Program-made: the position numbers and the translations under genes
In this document: piece by piece, positions 23,547-32,231 of the stretch
How the letters are laid out: every line of letters begins with the position of its first letter
How positions within the stretch are numbered: the stretch's first letter is position 1
The notes under the pieces: model-generated
Databases searched by the model: none
Told to the model about the DNA's origin: nothing
What the model saw: only the letters and a program-made list of their open reading frames with translations
NCBI GenBank assembly: GCA_030998225.1
Contig: JAPYXD010000403.1
Coordinates: 806,001 to 870,000 of the forward strand
From: Diplolepis rosae
Taxonomy: Eukaryota; Arthropoda; Insecta; Hymenoptera; Diplolepididae
Direction: 5' to 3'
DNA: 64,000 nucleotides

Positions 23547-24414
23547 CGAGGGCTGTTCAATAATTCGGCGACTTTTCGAAAGATGGTGCTGTTATTGTAA
23601 ATATGTTACTACTCTAAAAGAATACCATCTAATATCAGTGTTTATGCTAAGTTTCAAGTCAGTACGTTGATTAGAAATTTTTTTACAGATCGTTGAATTT
23701 AGTTTTTTATTGTTAAAACAAAACCATGTAAATAGGCGAGTTTCGTGTGCTTTTTAAACATTATTTTCTACGAGGAAAATCAATTAATGAAACTGGAGGA
23801 AAGCTCGAAAGATATTATAAGGAGTCTGTTCCATCGCATGGCATGGTTCATAAGTGGTTCACTGAATTTCGTAGTGGCCGTATTAGCACAAGTGATGCTG
23901 CGCGTTCTTGTCGTCCAAAAGAGGCGACTTCTCGAGAAATAATCGATGAAATCCACGACATCGTATTCAACGATCGTCGATTGCAAGTGCGTGAGATTAG
24001 TGAGACTGTAAACATTTCAGTGGGACGCGTATGGTACATTTTACATGGATTTTTAAGCATGATGAAGCTGCCTGCAGGATGGATGCCGCGTTTGCTCACA
24101 GCCGATCACAAAAGCGGGCACGTGTGGTTGCGTCTAAGCTATGTTTGGGCATGTTTTAACGTAATTCAAAGAAATTTTTGCGATTTTATGTAACTGTTGA
24201 TGAAACGTGCATTCATTATTATACGCCAGAAACAAAATATCAGTCTAAAATTTGGACTGGGCCTGGCGAAGCTCGCTTTATTCCATAGTTTTTTTTAACA
24301 ATGAAAAACTAAATTCATCTGGCTGTGAAAAATTTTCTAATCAACGTACTGACTTAAAACTTTGTACACGCACTGACATTATATGGCATTCTCTTAGAGT
24401 AGTAACATATTTTA
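23547..24414 (+). mobile_element. Second mariner-like element ending in an inverted copy of its 5' region
   Basis: It starts after TA (23545-23546) with CGAGGGCTGTTCAATAATTC. The transposase (about 23726-24260) has an early stop at codon 2. It is otherwise readable: EFRVLFKHYFLRGKS, HKWFTEFRSGR, an HTH with REISETVNISVGRVWYILH, PRLLTADHK, and, after a frameshift at about 24170, the first catalytic box VTVDETCIHYYTPETK. At about 24294 the sequence switches to the reverse complement of 23599-23718 and ends near 24413, where the R1-like LINE begins. The last two catalytic aspartates and the 3' terminal repeat are absent. Confidence 0.85.
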
Positions 24415-25555
24415 GATCGTCGATACATTGTAGTTGTTTCAATTCCCATAATTGTAGTTGTGGCTGACAAATATGTGCCCCATCCCCGGGCACACGCCCG
24501 TTCGGCAGGCCGACTAGCCGCGCAAACCAGGGGAGGAATAAGAAGATTCCTCCCCCAGTCGACGCGGACAGCCAAGTCCGCCCAAGACGCAGGAACGCGG
24601 GTACAAGCCCCGATGCGTTTTCTACTGGCCCCCGTTGTTTCCGCGCTCTGCACGCCCATCGAGCTCCCTTGTCTTCATCACCAGGGTGACGAATGACTTG
24701 ATAAGCATCCATATCTGTTCAGACTGGAGCATGAGAAAGAGCATCGTGTCAGGAGTGAGTTGTGCGCCCACTGCCTGACCGACAGCTTCCTTTCCGTGCC
24801 CCATCTGGCACAGACAAAGAGTGTGTGCTCTGCATTTTCCACAAGGGAACCGTAGTAGCGACACGACTCATCGTCTCCTTTCTTGAAGCGCTTCAGGTAC
24901 GCATTAAAGCAACCATGGCCCGAAAGCGCTTGCGCCAGGTAAAAACCGACTTGACCGTGCTTTCTATCCAGCCAGGTGGCAAGCTCCGGGATCAGACGAT
25001 GTGTCCATCTCCCGGATTGGTCACCATGCCATCTCGTCTGCCATTTCTCGACGAGTCTGCGCCTTCCATTTTTGCGGATGGCCTCCTTCGCGCGAGCGAT
25101 TTCCTGCAGGTTTGTTAAGCGGGTGAGCTCCTTACGGAGCTGAAAGGTCTCCTCCCTTTCCTCCGCTAATAAATCTATTGGTGGGACGCTCGCCAGGACC
25201 AGCATAGCGCTTGTCGACACAGTTCGGTATGCCGAGACAATTCTCAATACCACACCTCTCTGTGCTGAGAACAGTTTCTTCTGGATAGCATGGTTGTTAA
25301 GGGCACTTGTCCAGACCGGAGCTGCGTAAAGCAGCTTCGAATTCACCACGCTCGCCACCAGCCTTCTCTTAGCTTCCCTGGGTCCACCAATGTTGGGAAT
25401 GAGCCGAATCAGGGCGGCCCCACATTGGATGGCTTTGGCAGTCGCGATCTGCAGGTGTTCGCCGAAGCTAAGCCTTCGATCCAACTGCACACCCAGGTAC
25501 TTAATGCTCTTTTTCCACTCAATCACATGATCCCCGAGAACATTTAATAGCATTG
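24414..25555 (-). mobile_element. R1-like non-LTR retrotransposon, 5' truncated 3' end
   Basis: A minus-strand frame of 291 codons (25553-24678) covers the end of the reverse transcriptase: IKYLGVQLDRRLSFGEH and then LIPNIGGPREAKRRLVASVV, followed by SKLLYAAPVW. A C-terminal CCHC-like finger then reads CRYYGSLVENAEHTLFVC; one cysteine is replaced by tyrosine. After a frameshift at about 24760 the tail continues as TPDTMLFLMLQSEQIW to a stop near 24622. The 3' UTR to 24414 includes two copies of CAACTACAAT. The finger and the thumb wording fit the R1/I group. The 5' truncation at about 25555 is typical of target-primed reverse transcription. Confidence 0.85.
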
Positions 25556-25680
25556 ATCATTGAGTTCAATTTACTTACAAAACTGAAAGTAATTTGCTTA
25601 TTACAGTGTATGTGCACTTCTCTTCCTTCCTTACCTCACAGTTTTTTTCGGGAAACATCACATTCTAATGATGACGAATA

Positions 25681-25712
25681 TTTAGGCGGGTACACTTGAC
25701 GAATTTTGCCCC
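25681..25712 (+). repeat. Left copy of a 32-bp inverted repeat pair
   Basis: TTTAGGCGGGTACACTTGAC followed by GAATTTTGCCCC. Its reverse complement, with one mismatch, is at 31383-31414, 5.7 kb away. Beyond the 32 bases the two flanks do not resemble each other. Confidence 0.8.
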
Positions 25713-25828
25713 TAATATAAAAGTTACTTTATTATTGAATACTTATCCACGTCCATTTGTTGAAAGTGTAATAAAATAAAGAATCCATGAAATTTACAAT
25801 AGTACTAACATTAACAGAAAATAACAAA

Positions 25829-27021
25829 AATGGTTAGAAGAATATAAAAAGAGTGTTCTAAAAATTACTTTGTCATATATTCCAGGTCTCTCAGAAAGGT
25901 TAAGGAGTACTAAATTTCTTTTTAATAACATGTATTTTACTTTCGACGACAAGATTTATAAACAAATTTTTGGCACCCCCATGGGTTCTCCAATTTCACT
26001 ACTTTTCGCAGACATGGTAATGGATGACTTGGAAAGTGATTGCTTACGAATTTTAAAAGATAACCATAATTGCTCTCTCCTCTTTTATTACAGATACGTC
26101 GATGACACCATTTTGTGTGCACAAAAAAAACATATTGATTTAATCATCAATACTTTTAACTCCTATCATCAAAATTTACAATTTACTCACGAATTACAAA
26201 AAAATAATTCAATTAATTTCTTAGATATGACTCTCATCTCTAGCGACAACCATATTATTACTAACTGGTTCCAGAAGCCAACTGCATCTGGTAGATTTAT
26301 CAATTACTTTTTAAATCATCCACTACAACAGAAAAAAACATTGTATACAACTTGATAGATAGAGCGATTTTGTTGTCCCATGAATCCTTTCATCATACCA
26401 ATTTAAAAAAAGTTAAACAACTTCTAATTAACAATGATTATCCAATTAATTTCATTGGTAAGAACATTAAAATACGTTTGAATAAAATTAAATATCACTC
26501 TTCTGACAATTCCAATATTAGTAATAACTCTTTATGCCCACAAAAATACCAACAAAAAGTTTGTCTTCCCTTTTCAATTGATAATTTTTTAACATTATCA
26601 AAATTTTTTTTTAAATATAACATTTCTACGATTCCGTTAGTGGAAAAAAGTTTAAATTCAATTATTAAATTAGGAAAGGATTTCACACAAAAATGGCAAC
26701 AAACTAACATTGTTTACGGCTACAAGTGTCATAACTGTCCTGCCATATATATAGGTGAAACGAAAAGGTCTCTAAAAACTCGTATTAATGAACATAAAAA
26801 CAACAAAAATAGCGAATCTGTTGTATTTAAACATCGTTCTGAATTTAATCACGAGTTTGATTGGGAACATGTAAAAATTATTGATTACGAATCTGATTAT
26901 TAAAAAAAGATTAACATCTGAGATGATTCATATAAAATGCAACAAATTTAGTATCAACAAAAAGGAGGAGATATTTACTTTAGATAGAATTTACTTCCCA
27001 TTATTAAAATTATTAGATTCG
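25829..27021 (+). pseudogene. Penelope-like element (copy 1): partial reverse transcriptase plus GIY-YIG endonuclease
   Basis: The copy starts inside the RT. Visible motifs: GTPMGSPISLLFADMVM (about 25972-26022), the catalytic YRYVDDT (about 26092-26112, both aspartates present), FTHELQKNNSINFLDM, WFQKPTASGRFINY, then DRAILLSHESFH. The GIY-YIG nuclease reads YIGETKRSLKTRINEHK (about 26747-26797). Two single-base frameshifts fall in A7 runs at 26331-26337 and 26902-26908. After the second, KRLTSEMIHIK and LLKLLDS follow to a stop at 27019-27021. PLEs copy by target-primed reverse transcription with the GIY-YIG domain nicking the target. Motif A of the RT is missing by 5' truncation. Confidence 0.9.
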
Positions 27022-27309
27022 TGATTGAATTTAGGTTTGAATTTCTTGCGCATTGGTTCTTATTTGTGTTAGTTTCTTCGTTGTTAACTTATACTATAAA
27101 CTCTCATCGATGTATTCCCTTAGTTTACAAACTCTGTTTGCTCGTTTAACACTTATTATAATGACGGACTCAGCTTTTAATTATTACCGTTATGTCACTT
27201 TTATAAATTATTTTAACTTATTTATTATGGTAATTATTGTCTGTTTTCTTATTATTTATTTGTTATTGGCTTCATAAGATGTATTTTTTTAAAGTGTTTT
27301 CTGTGTTTT

Positions 27310-27365
27310 TCAATAAAGCTTAAGCCTGATGAGGTTGGCGTACCCATGTCAACGAAACGTCGCAC
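27310..27365 (+). ncRNA. Hammerhead-ribozyme-like motif in PLE 3' region
   Basis: CCTGATGAGGTTGGCG, about a dozen bases, then CAACGAAACGTCG. The CUGAUGA and GAAA core elements bracket a GUUG/CAAC stem, followed by CGUC. PLE terminal regions are known to carry hammerhead motifs. The stem is short and has an extra G beside it, so self-cleavage is not assured. Confidence 0.45.
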
Positions 27366-27435
27366 TTGACAACGCAACATTCTGTCTTTCGTTTCTTCAT
27401 TTTATACCCTCACTGATCGACACAAATCTTTCTAA

Positions 27436-28200
27436 GAATTCTTCTAATTTAGTTTATTTAATAAAATGTAAAGGCTGTAATAAAGTTTACATAGGATAAA
27501 TAGGTAGAAGACTAAAAACAAGAATTGTTGAACACAAAAGAGATTGCCAAGTTGGAAACCTTAATACAGGATTATCACAACATGCTTGGAATTTTAGTCA
27601 TTTTTTGGATTTCGATTTAAAAATATTAAAATTTTAGCAAGAGAAAAAGACACTTATAAAAGACGAATTTTAGAGTCAATTTTTATAAACAAATTTTCAA
27701 AAACCTCTATAAATTCAAAAACTCAAGTTATTGATATAAACCAGATTTACCAAAGTATAACTAATTAGTTTTCTTTTGCAAAGGCGCGCTATTCTCATCT
27801 GCGATTCATGGTAGTTGCTTGTATTTGTAATTATTATAAAATTCGATCAGTTCTCGTCTTGTCTCCGCTGTGTCACGTATTGTTGTCGGTCAATTCCAAA
27901 TGTGACTAAAATTAAATAACATTGAAAAAACTTCTTTAATAAAATTCTAGAGGCTATAACAATGTTTGATAAATAATTGTTGTTTGACTAGACATTATGT
28001 TTATTCTAAAGATTGAGAATCATTCACAGGTATTGTTAAATTGTTAAATTATTTTAATTCTTAATTATGAAGGTTGACATTGTATAGAATTACTTGTGAA
28101 TATATAATATATTTAGATTGTGACATATTCCTGAAGAAGGCCCGCAATGTGGGCTGAAACGTAGATTTTTATTTTATATGAATGATTAAATCATGATGTT
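27436..28200 (+). mobile_element. Penelope-like element (copy 2): GIY-YIG end and 3' region, another family
   Basis: A plus-strand remnant reads KCKGCNKVYIG, a stop, then RRLKTRIVEHKRDCQ and LSQHAWNFSHFLDF, with a frameshift near 27638, and ends NQIYQSITN before a TAG at about 27768. The sequence differs from copy 1. The 3' region contains CCTGAAGAAGGCCCGCAATG and then TGGGCTGAAACG (28131-28162), a hammerhead-like fold with GCCC/GGGC stem but with the CUGAUGA core altered to CUGAAGA. RT is absent. Confidence 0.8.
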
Positions 28201-28234
28201 CTAACATGCTTTTTGGTTTTTCCGTTCCGTTCGT

Positions 28235-28560
28235 CGCATTTGCCATGTCAAGTCAATGCTGATTATTCTTTTCGATTGTGAGGGTGTTGTTTACTACGAA
28301 ATTGCTCCAAGCGGTCAGACGATCAACAAAGAATATAACGTTGAAGTTCTGAAAAGATTGCGTGATGCCGTGAGAAGAAAACTACCGCCTTTCTCGTCAA
28401 GCGGCGACTTTTGGATGTTGCAAAAACTGAAAATGGCGCTCAAAGGAAAGCGGTTCGACGACATCGAGACGATTCAGAATAATGCGACGCGCGAGCTGAA
28501 GGCCATTCCAAAATCTACGTTCAAGGACTGCTTTAAGATGTGGAAGCACCTTTGAAGGCG
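28235..28560 (+). pseudogene. Mariner transposase C-terminal part with an internal deletion
   Basis: An open frame of 99 codons (28256-28555) starts LIILFDCEGVVYYEI, continues NKEYNVEVLKRLRDAVRRK, and jumps directly to LQKLKMALKGKRFDDIETIQ and ELKAIPKSTFKDCF. In full mariner transposases about 40 residues with the second and third catalytic aspartates stand between those blocks; here they are deleted while the frame stays open. No terminal repeat was identified. A dead fragment. Confidence 0.8.
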
Positions 28561-29133
28561 TGTGGTTTAATCAAATAGGGACTACTTGGGTAGGGTATCG
28601 ATTTTCCAAAATCGAATTTCTCCAAAATACATTTTCTCGAAAAAGCAGCAATTTCAGAGCGTACTAATGTCAGCATGAAATGTACAAAGACAAGAGTGGT
28701 GTATGGTTTGGAAAAAGCGTGAAAATCGGTAAGGTTGGCAGGTTTTTAGGAAATAAAAAAACAGATGGCAAGAATAATTTATTTGTTATGAGGTTACTAA
28801 AGTATTTTGCGAAAATATTATTCTAAATGCCAAGTCAAAGTGCCTAAAATACATCTCTCTCAGGGAGCTCAAGCTGAGAACTGAAATTAAAGATACCTGG
28901 TTTATGTTTTAGAGATCTGGTCGTTTTGAAAATTATATCTGGTGTTCCAAGTGCCTAAAATACATCTTCCCCAGGGAAGTTAAGCTGAGAACTGAAATTT
29001 AAGATACCTGGTTTATATTTTAGAGATCCCGTCGTTTTGAAAATTATATCTGGTGTTCCAAGTGCCTAAAATACATCTTCCTCAGGGAAGTTAAGTTGAG
29101 GACTGAAATTCAGGTTACCCGGTTGGTATTTAA

Positions 29134-29378
29134 CCCTTTCGTTACGAGCGCCGGATATATCCGGCATCCACGCGATGACCTGTGTGTACGATATAAATTT
29201 TTAAAATTAAATTGTATTAATATTTATAATAATTTTAAAGTCTCTAAATATGTCGTTATGTAAAACTTAAAAAAGTACGTCGAAAACCAGTTTACCGACA
29301 TACAATGTACACACTTCACGACACGGTGCCCCGTACAGTGGCGTCAGCTCTGAGGAGCGGGCTGCCGTAACGAAAGGG
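29134..29378. mobile_element. Short piggyBac-type MITE, TTAA-flanked
   Basis: A 245-bp element with terminal repeats CCCTTTCGTTACG at both ends, flanked by TTAA at 29130-29133 and 29379-29382. It lies in a 111-bp satellite unit; the neighbouring units show what the site looked like before (TATTTTAGAGATCC against TATTTAAGAGGTCC). No coding capacity. The interior contains GCCGGATATATCCGGC, a perfect 16-base palindrome. Confidence 0.85.
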
Positions 29379-29413
29379 TTAAGAGGTCCTGTCATTTAAT
29401 AGTATATTATGTG

Positions 29414-30584
29414 CCTACACGGATAAAAATGAAATGTCTGCTACTGCTAACTGCAGTTAGCTGTCGACTAGTTAATTGTGATTGATAAAAAGTTTGCTGA
29501 GAGAGTTAACAGTTTGCTGGGACAGTTAAAAAATGTTAGCTGCAATCGAAGTTGAAAATTTGCATTGGACTCCTTAGCGTATTAAGAGTTGTAGCTAATC
29601 ATTTGGTAGTTGCTGCTAAAACAGTTTACTCTCCTAGAAAATCTCAAAATTCGTACTCGTAGCTTTTAAAATTTTGCGCTGATATGTAAGAAGTTAGCAG
29701 CGGTTGCTAACGGGTGCTTAGACATCCCACGTTTTCTGTGCTGCTCATGCGCACAAAGCGCGACTAGTCAGATATTCTGCTGTAAATGGTAAGTTGTACA
29801 CCTGTCGCGTTGTTTGAAATTGAATTTATAAATAATTCGACGATTCGCGTTAATTTATAATCCAAATGACTGATTTGTAACTGATCTCTGAAGATTGTAT
29901 TGTAGGTTTTGTAATAGGTTCTTTATTGTGCTATTTATTATCTTCTTACTGAGGTTATCTTAATTCTAAGTGTTGTATACTTGTACAATTTTTGAAAACA
30001 TTATATTGGACTGGCAAGTAAGTCGCTACTGTCCCCGGTAATGTTTCTACTTGTAGCTATAAGTTTGGTTATCAAAGCAGCTCACGTTTTATTCCTATTC
30101 TTGAAAAATTATGCTGTGATTAAGGTTAGAACTGAATCAGTTTTTTTTCGTTTTTGATTTTGCAGGTTACGATATGTCGCAAGAAACTAGTTGTTTTGAT
30201 ATAACTTGCCAGCAGACTTTTGTGAGTATAGAAGGGTTATGAGATCATTTTTTTCTTAAGCACCCAGGTGTAACTGTATTTAAATGTAGGTTTGGAAGTT
30301 CAAAATCAATGATTTTGAGTGCTACCTCTATTTGCAGCAATTGCTAATAAAATTAACTAGTACTTCAAACGCTGTTAGAACAGGAAGATAACACGACCGA
30401 TAGGCTACTGCTCACAATCGTTGTTACCAGTGCTAACGTAAATTAGCTGGCATCGCTAAAGTACTGTAGCAAATAGACGTTAGTATTAGCAGCTAACAGA
30501 TTCGCTGTCCGTATATCAAGTAACTTTCTTAGCTGTGTTAACGAATATTTAGCTAATGCAGCTAATTATTTCTTTCCGTGTAGG
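29414..30584. mobile_element. Unclassified DNA element with short inverted ends and a zinc-finger exon
   Basis: Ends are CCTACACGGATAAAAAT (29414) and its inverse ending TTTCCGTGTAGG (30584). The flanks mirror each other for a few more bases (ATTATGTG and GCATAAT). Both subterminal zones are dense in the words GCTAAC, AGCTAA and GTTAGC (29440-29540, 30430-30570), a pattern expected of transposase binding sites. The middle carries a spliced-looking exon at about 30176. Superfamily unknown. Confidence 0.6.
30176..30345 (+). pseudogene. C2H2-like exon inside the unclassified element
   Basis: After a polypyrimidine tract and TTTTGCAG (about 30158-30165), an ATG at 30175 opens MSQETSCFDITCQQTFVS, then a TGA stop, then DHFFLKHPGVTVFKC. 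This fits C-x4-C-x12-H-x4-H, one zinc finger with a stop inside it. A single N-terminal finger exon is common in transposases of several superfamilies. No catalytic domain was seen. Confidence 0.5.
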
Positions 30585-30594
30585 TGCATAATGA

Positions 30595-30721
30595 GGGTTA
30601 TTATGTGACGAGCGACAATGCTCGCAGGAGATCAAAGCCGAGACGAAACTGAGACAAAGCCGAGACGGAGCCGAGGCGCGATCAATCCTGCGAACATTTT
30701 AAGCGAGTCTCGTAATTACCC
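30595..30721. repeat. Small imperfect inverted repeat (mini-MITE)
   Basis: The left end GGGTTATTATGTGACGAGCG, then AATGCTCGCAGGAGATC, mirrors the right end (reverse complement GGGTAATTACGAGACTCGC, then AATGTTCGCAGGATTGATC). The centre has repeated GCCGAGACG words. 127 bases. No target duplication is certain. Confidence 0.5.
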
Positions 30722-30943
30722 GAATTGTGTGCATTGGCACATATTCTATTTTATGTGACTTAGGTGCGTCTACGAGTTTTTATGCGTACACTCGAATCTA
30801 ATCTAGTATTGATCATCATTGATTCTCGTCCATTGCACTTGGTATTTCGCGACTAGCTCCGGCCATTTTGATTTTCTCGATCTTGTGTAGTGTCGCGAAT
30901 GAACCGGTTGAATTGAGTTGGAAAGCATCTGCTACTTTACGTT

Positions 30944-31002
30944 CGGTTGACGCTAGGTTTGCGCTGCAGCGTAAACCTAGCTTTCAGCCGGTTGGCTAGG
31001 GG
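30944..31002. repeat. End of the CCCTAGCG MITE family
   Basis: GCTAGGTTTGCGCTGCAGCG, then TAAACCTAGC and GGTTGGCTAGGGG, matches the right end of the MITE at 50997-51243 and its copy at 61800-62046. The left end of this copy is not found, so it is a solo terminus. Confidence 0.6.
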
Positions 31003-31382
31003 AAAACTGAAATTTAAGATATCCGGACGGGTTTTCAGAGTTCCAATAATTTCAAAAGCTATGTCTCGCCGTCGAGCTGTTTAAAGTACCACTTCCTTAG
31101 AAAAGTCAAGCTGAGAACTGGGATTTAGGATACCCTGATGGTTTTTTGTAAGTTTTGTTGGTTTCATGATTGAACGTGTTTGTCCAGGTGTTAAAAATAT
31201 ATCTACCTCGGGGAAGTTGGCTCTCGTCGGTCTAATAATTAATCCCGGTTACTTTAGCGTAGGATTTTTCAAATATGAATATGTTGAATTACATTTAAAT
31301 TTTACTTAATGCTAATATCTATTATTTTTCTAACTTCAAATTCTTAATAAAAATTTATGAGATTCAACATTTTAAGTTATAG

Positions 31383-31414
31383 GGGGCAAAATTCGTCAAG
31401 TGTACCTGCCTAAA
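31383..31414 (-). repeat. Right copy of the 32-bp inverted repeat pair
   Basis: The reverse complement reads TTTAGGCAGGTACACTTGAC then GAATTTTGCCCC, one mismatch from 25681-25712. The two copies enclose the PLE fragments, a mariner tail and the 111-bp array. Confidence 0.8.
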
Positions 31415-32166
31415 AACTTTTTGTCTCCGATTTCCTTGAAAGTCCGCGAAATTATTGTCCTAGTGAACCTCTTTTAATTCTCCTAAGAGAACGTCTCTAG
31501 TACGACGGGTTGTCAGTATACAGTGCCTCGAATTTTCAAACTTTTACCGCGCATGCTGATACTCAATTAACCATAACTTCTACAAAAGTTATCCAAATTA
31601 ATTTTTTTATGGAGGTCTTGGAAACTCTTTTTCATCAGCTTTACGCTGAAAGCAATGGTTTTAAATAAAAAACATTATTTGAACTTAATTTTTTAATTAA
31701 AACATATTTATGAGTTTTTCTCCATGTGGGACCGTTAATTTTCTTTCCCAAATTATGTTTAAAAAAAAGCATCTTCAATTGTTGGATCAGTATGAGAATA
31801 CAAAGAGGATAGCAATGCCAGTTGAGAAATTTATTTTCTACAATTTACACACAGTTTTGCCTCGATGGGTATACTGGAATACTTTTTTTGGAAAGTTGCA
31901 GAAATTGTTCTTAAACTGCACGGATCACGCTTGTGATTTTCCTTAAAAAAAAATCAAATTCTCTCTAAAGTCTTAAGAATGAAGTATCGACATAAAAGTG
32001 GATTTTACTTGGCCAATAAATAATAAAAATTATTATCCGTGAAATAATTTATAACGATAATAATCCTCCTTCTTTTCGGAGCCTTTTCCTCTTCATTGGT
32101 AGGATAATGAAAGAAAATATAAATAGATAGACAGATAAAGAGAGAGATAAACAGATAGAGAGGAAA
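31415..32166. other. No gene seen
   Basis: AT-rich. A 78-codon plus-strand frame (31710-31946) has no motif. At 32100-32166 there is a GATA/GAGA-rich simple-sequence run that leads into a poly-G tract. Confidence 0.5.
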
Positions 32167-32182
32167 GGGGGGGGGGGGGGGG
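32167..32182 (+). repeat. Poly-G tract (16 G)
   Basis: An uninterrupted run of 16 G after an AGATAGAGAGGAAA stretch. It is likely length-variable and error-prone in assembly. Confidence 0.9.
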
Positions 32183-32231
32183 TGAGAGATTTTCTGTAAT
32201 AATTTACGTGATTGTCATGTGGCGCTGGGTT

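Larger units (their letters stand above)
22301..23560 (+). repeat. Direct repeat of about 120 bp, one copy split by a MITE
   Basis: Copy 1 is 22301-22340 plus 23063-23140; copy 2 is 23435-23560. Shared landmarks: GTTTGAA, TAGGTAGTCAATT, GGTCTTTAC, TATATTCC/GATATTCC, TTACAAAC(A/G)TTGCAG and CAATATA-type ends. Copy 2 lacks the MITE and so serves as an empty-site reference for the insertion at 22341. Confidence 0.75.
28840..31230 (+). repeat. 111-bp tandem repeat array interrupted by nested insertions
   Basis: GTGCCTAAAATACATCT starts at 28840, 28951 and 29062, giving a period of exactly 111. Units run through AGCTGAGAACTGAAATT, GATACCTGGTT and GAAAATTATATCTGGTGTTCC. The third unit is broken by the MITE at 29134-29378 and then by the element at 29414-30584. 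Diverged units resume at about 31005-31230 (GGGGAAAACTGAAATTTAAG, AAGCTGAGAACTGGGATT). It is a non-coding satellite. Confidence 0.85.

Noticed and set aside
23845..24100. Minus-strand frames opposite the second mariner
   Set aside because: They are shadows of the transposase frame.
24762..25118. Plus-strand 118-codon frame
   Set aside because: It is antisense to the R1-like reverse transcriptase; the minus frame has the family motifs.
28840..29130. CRISPR-like array (regular repeats)
   Set aside because: The 111-bp units are contiguous without unique spacers, and the sequence is eukaryotic.
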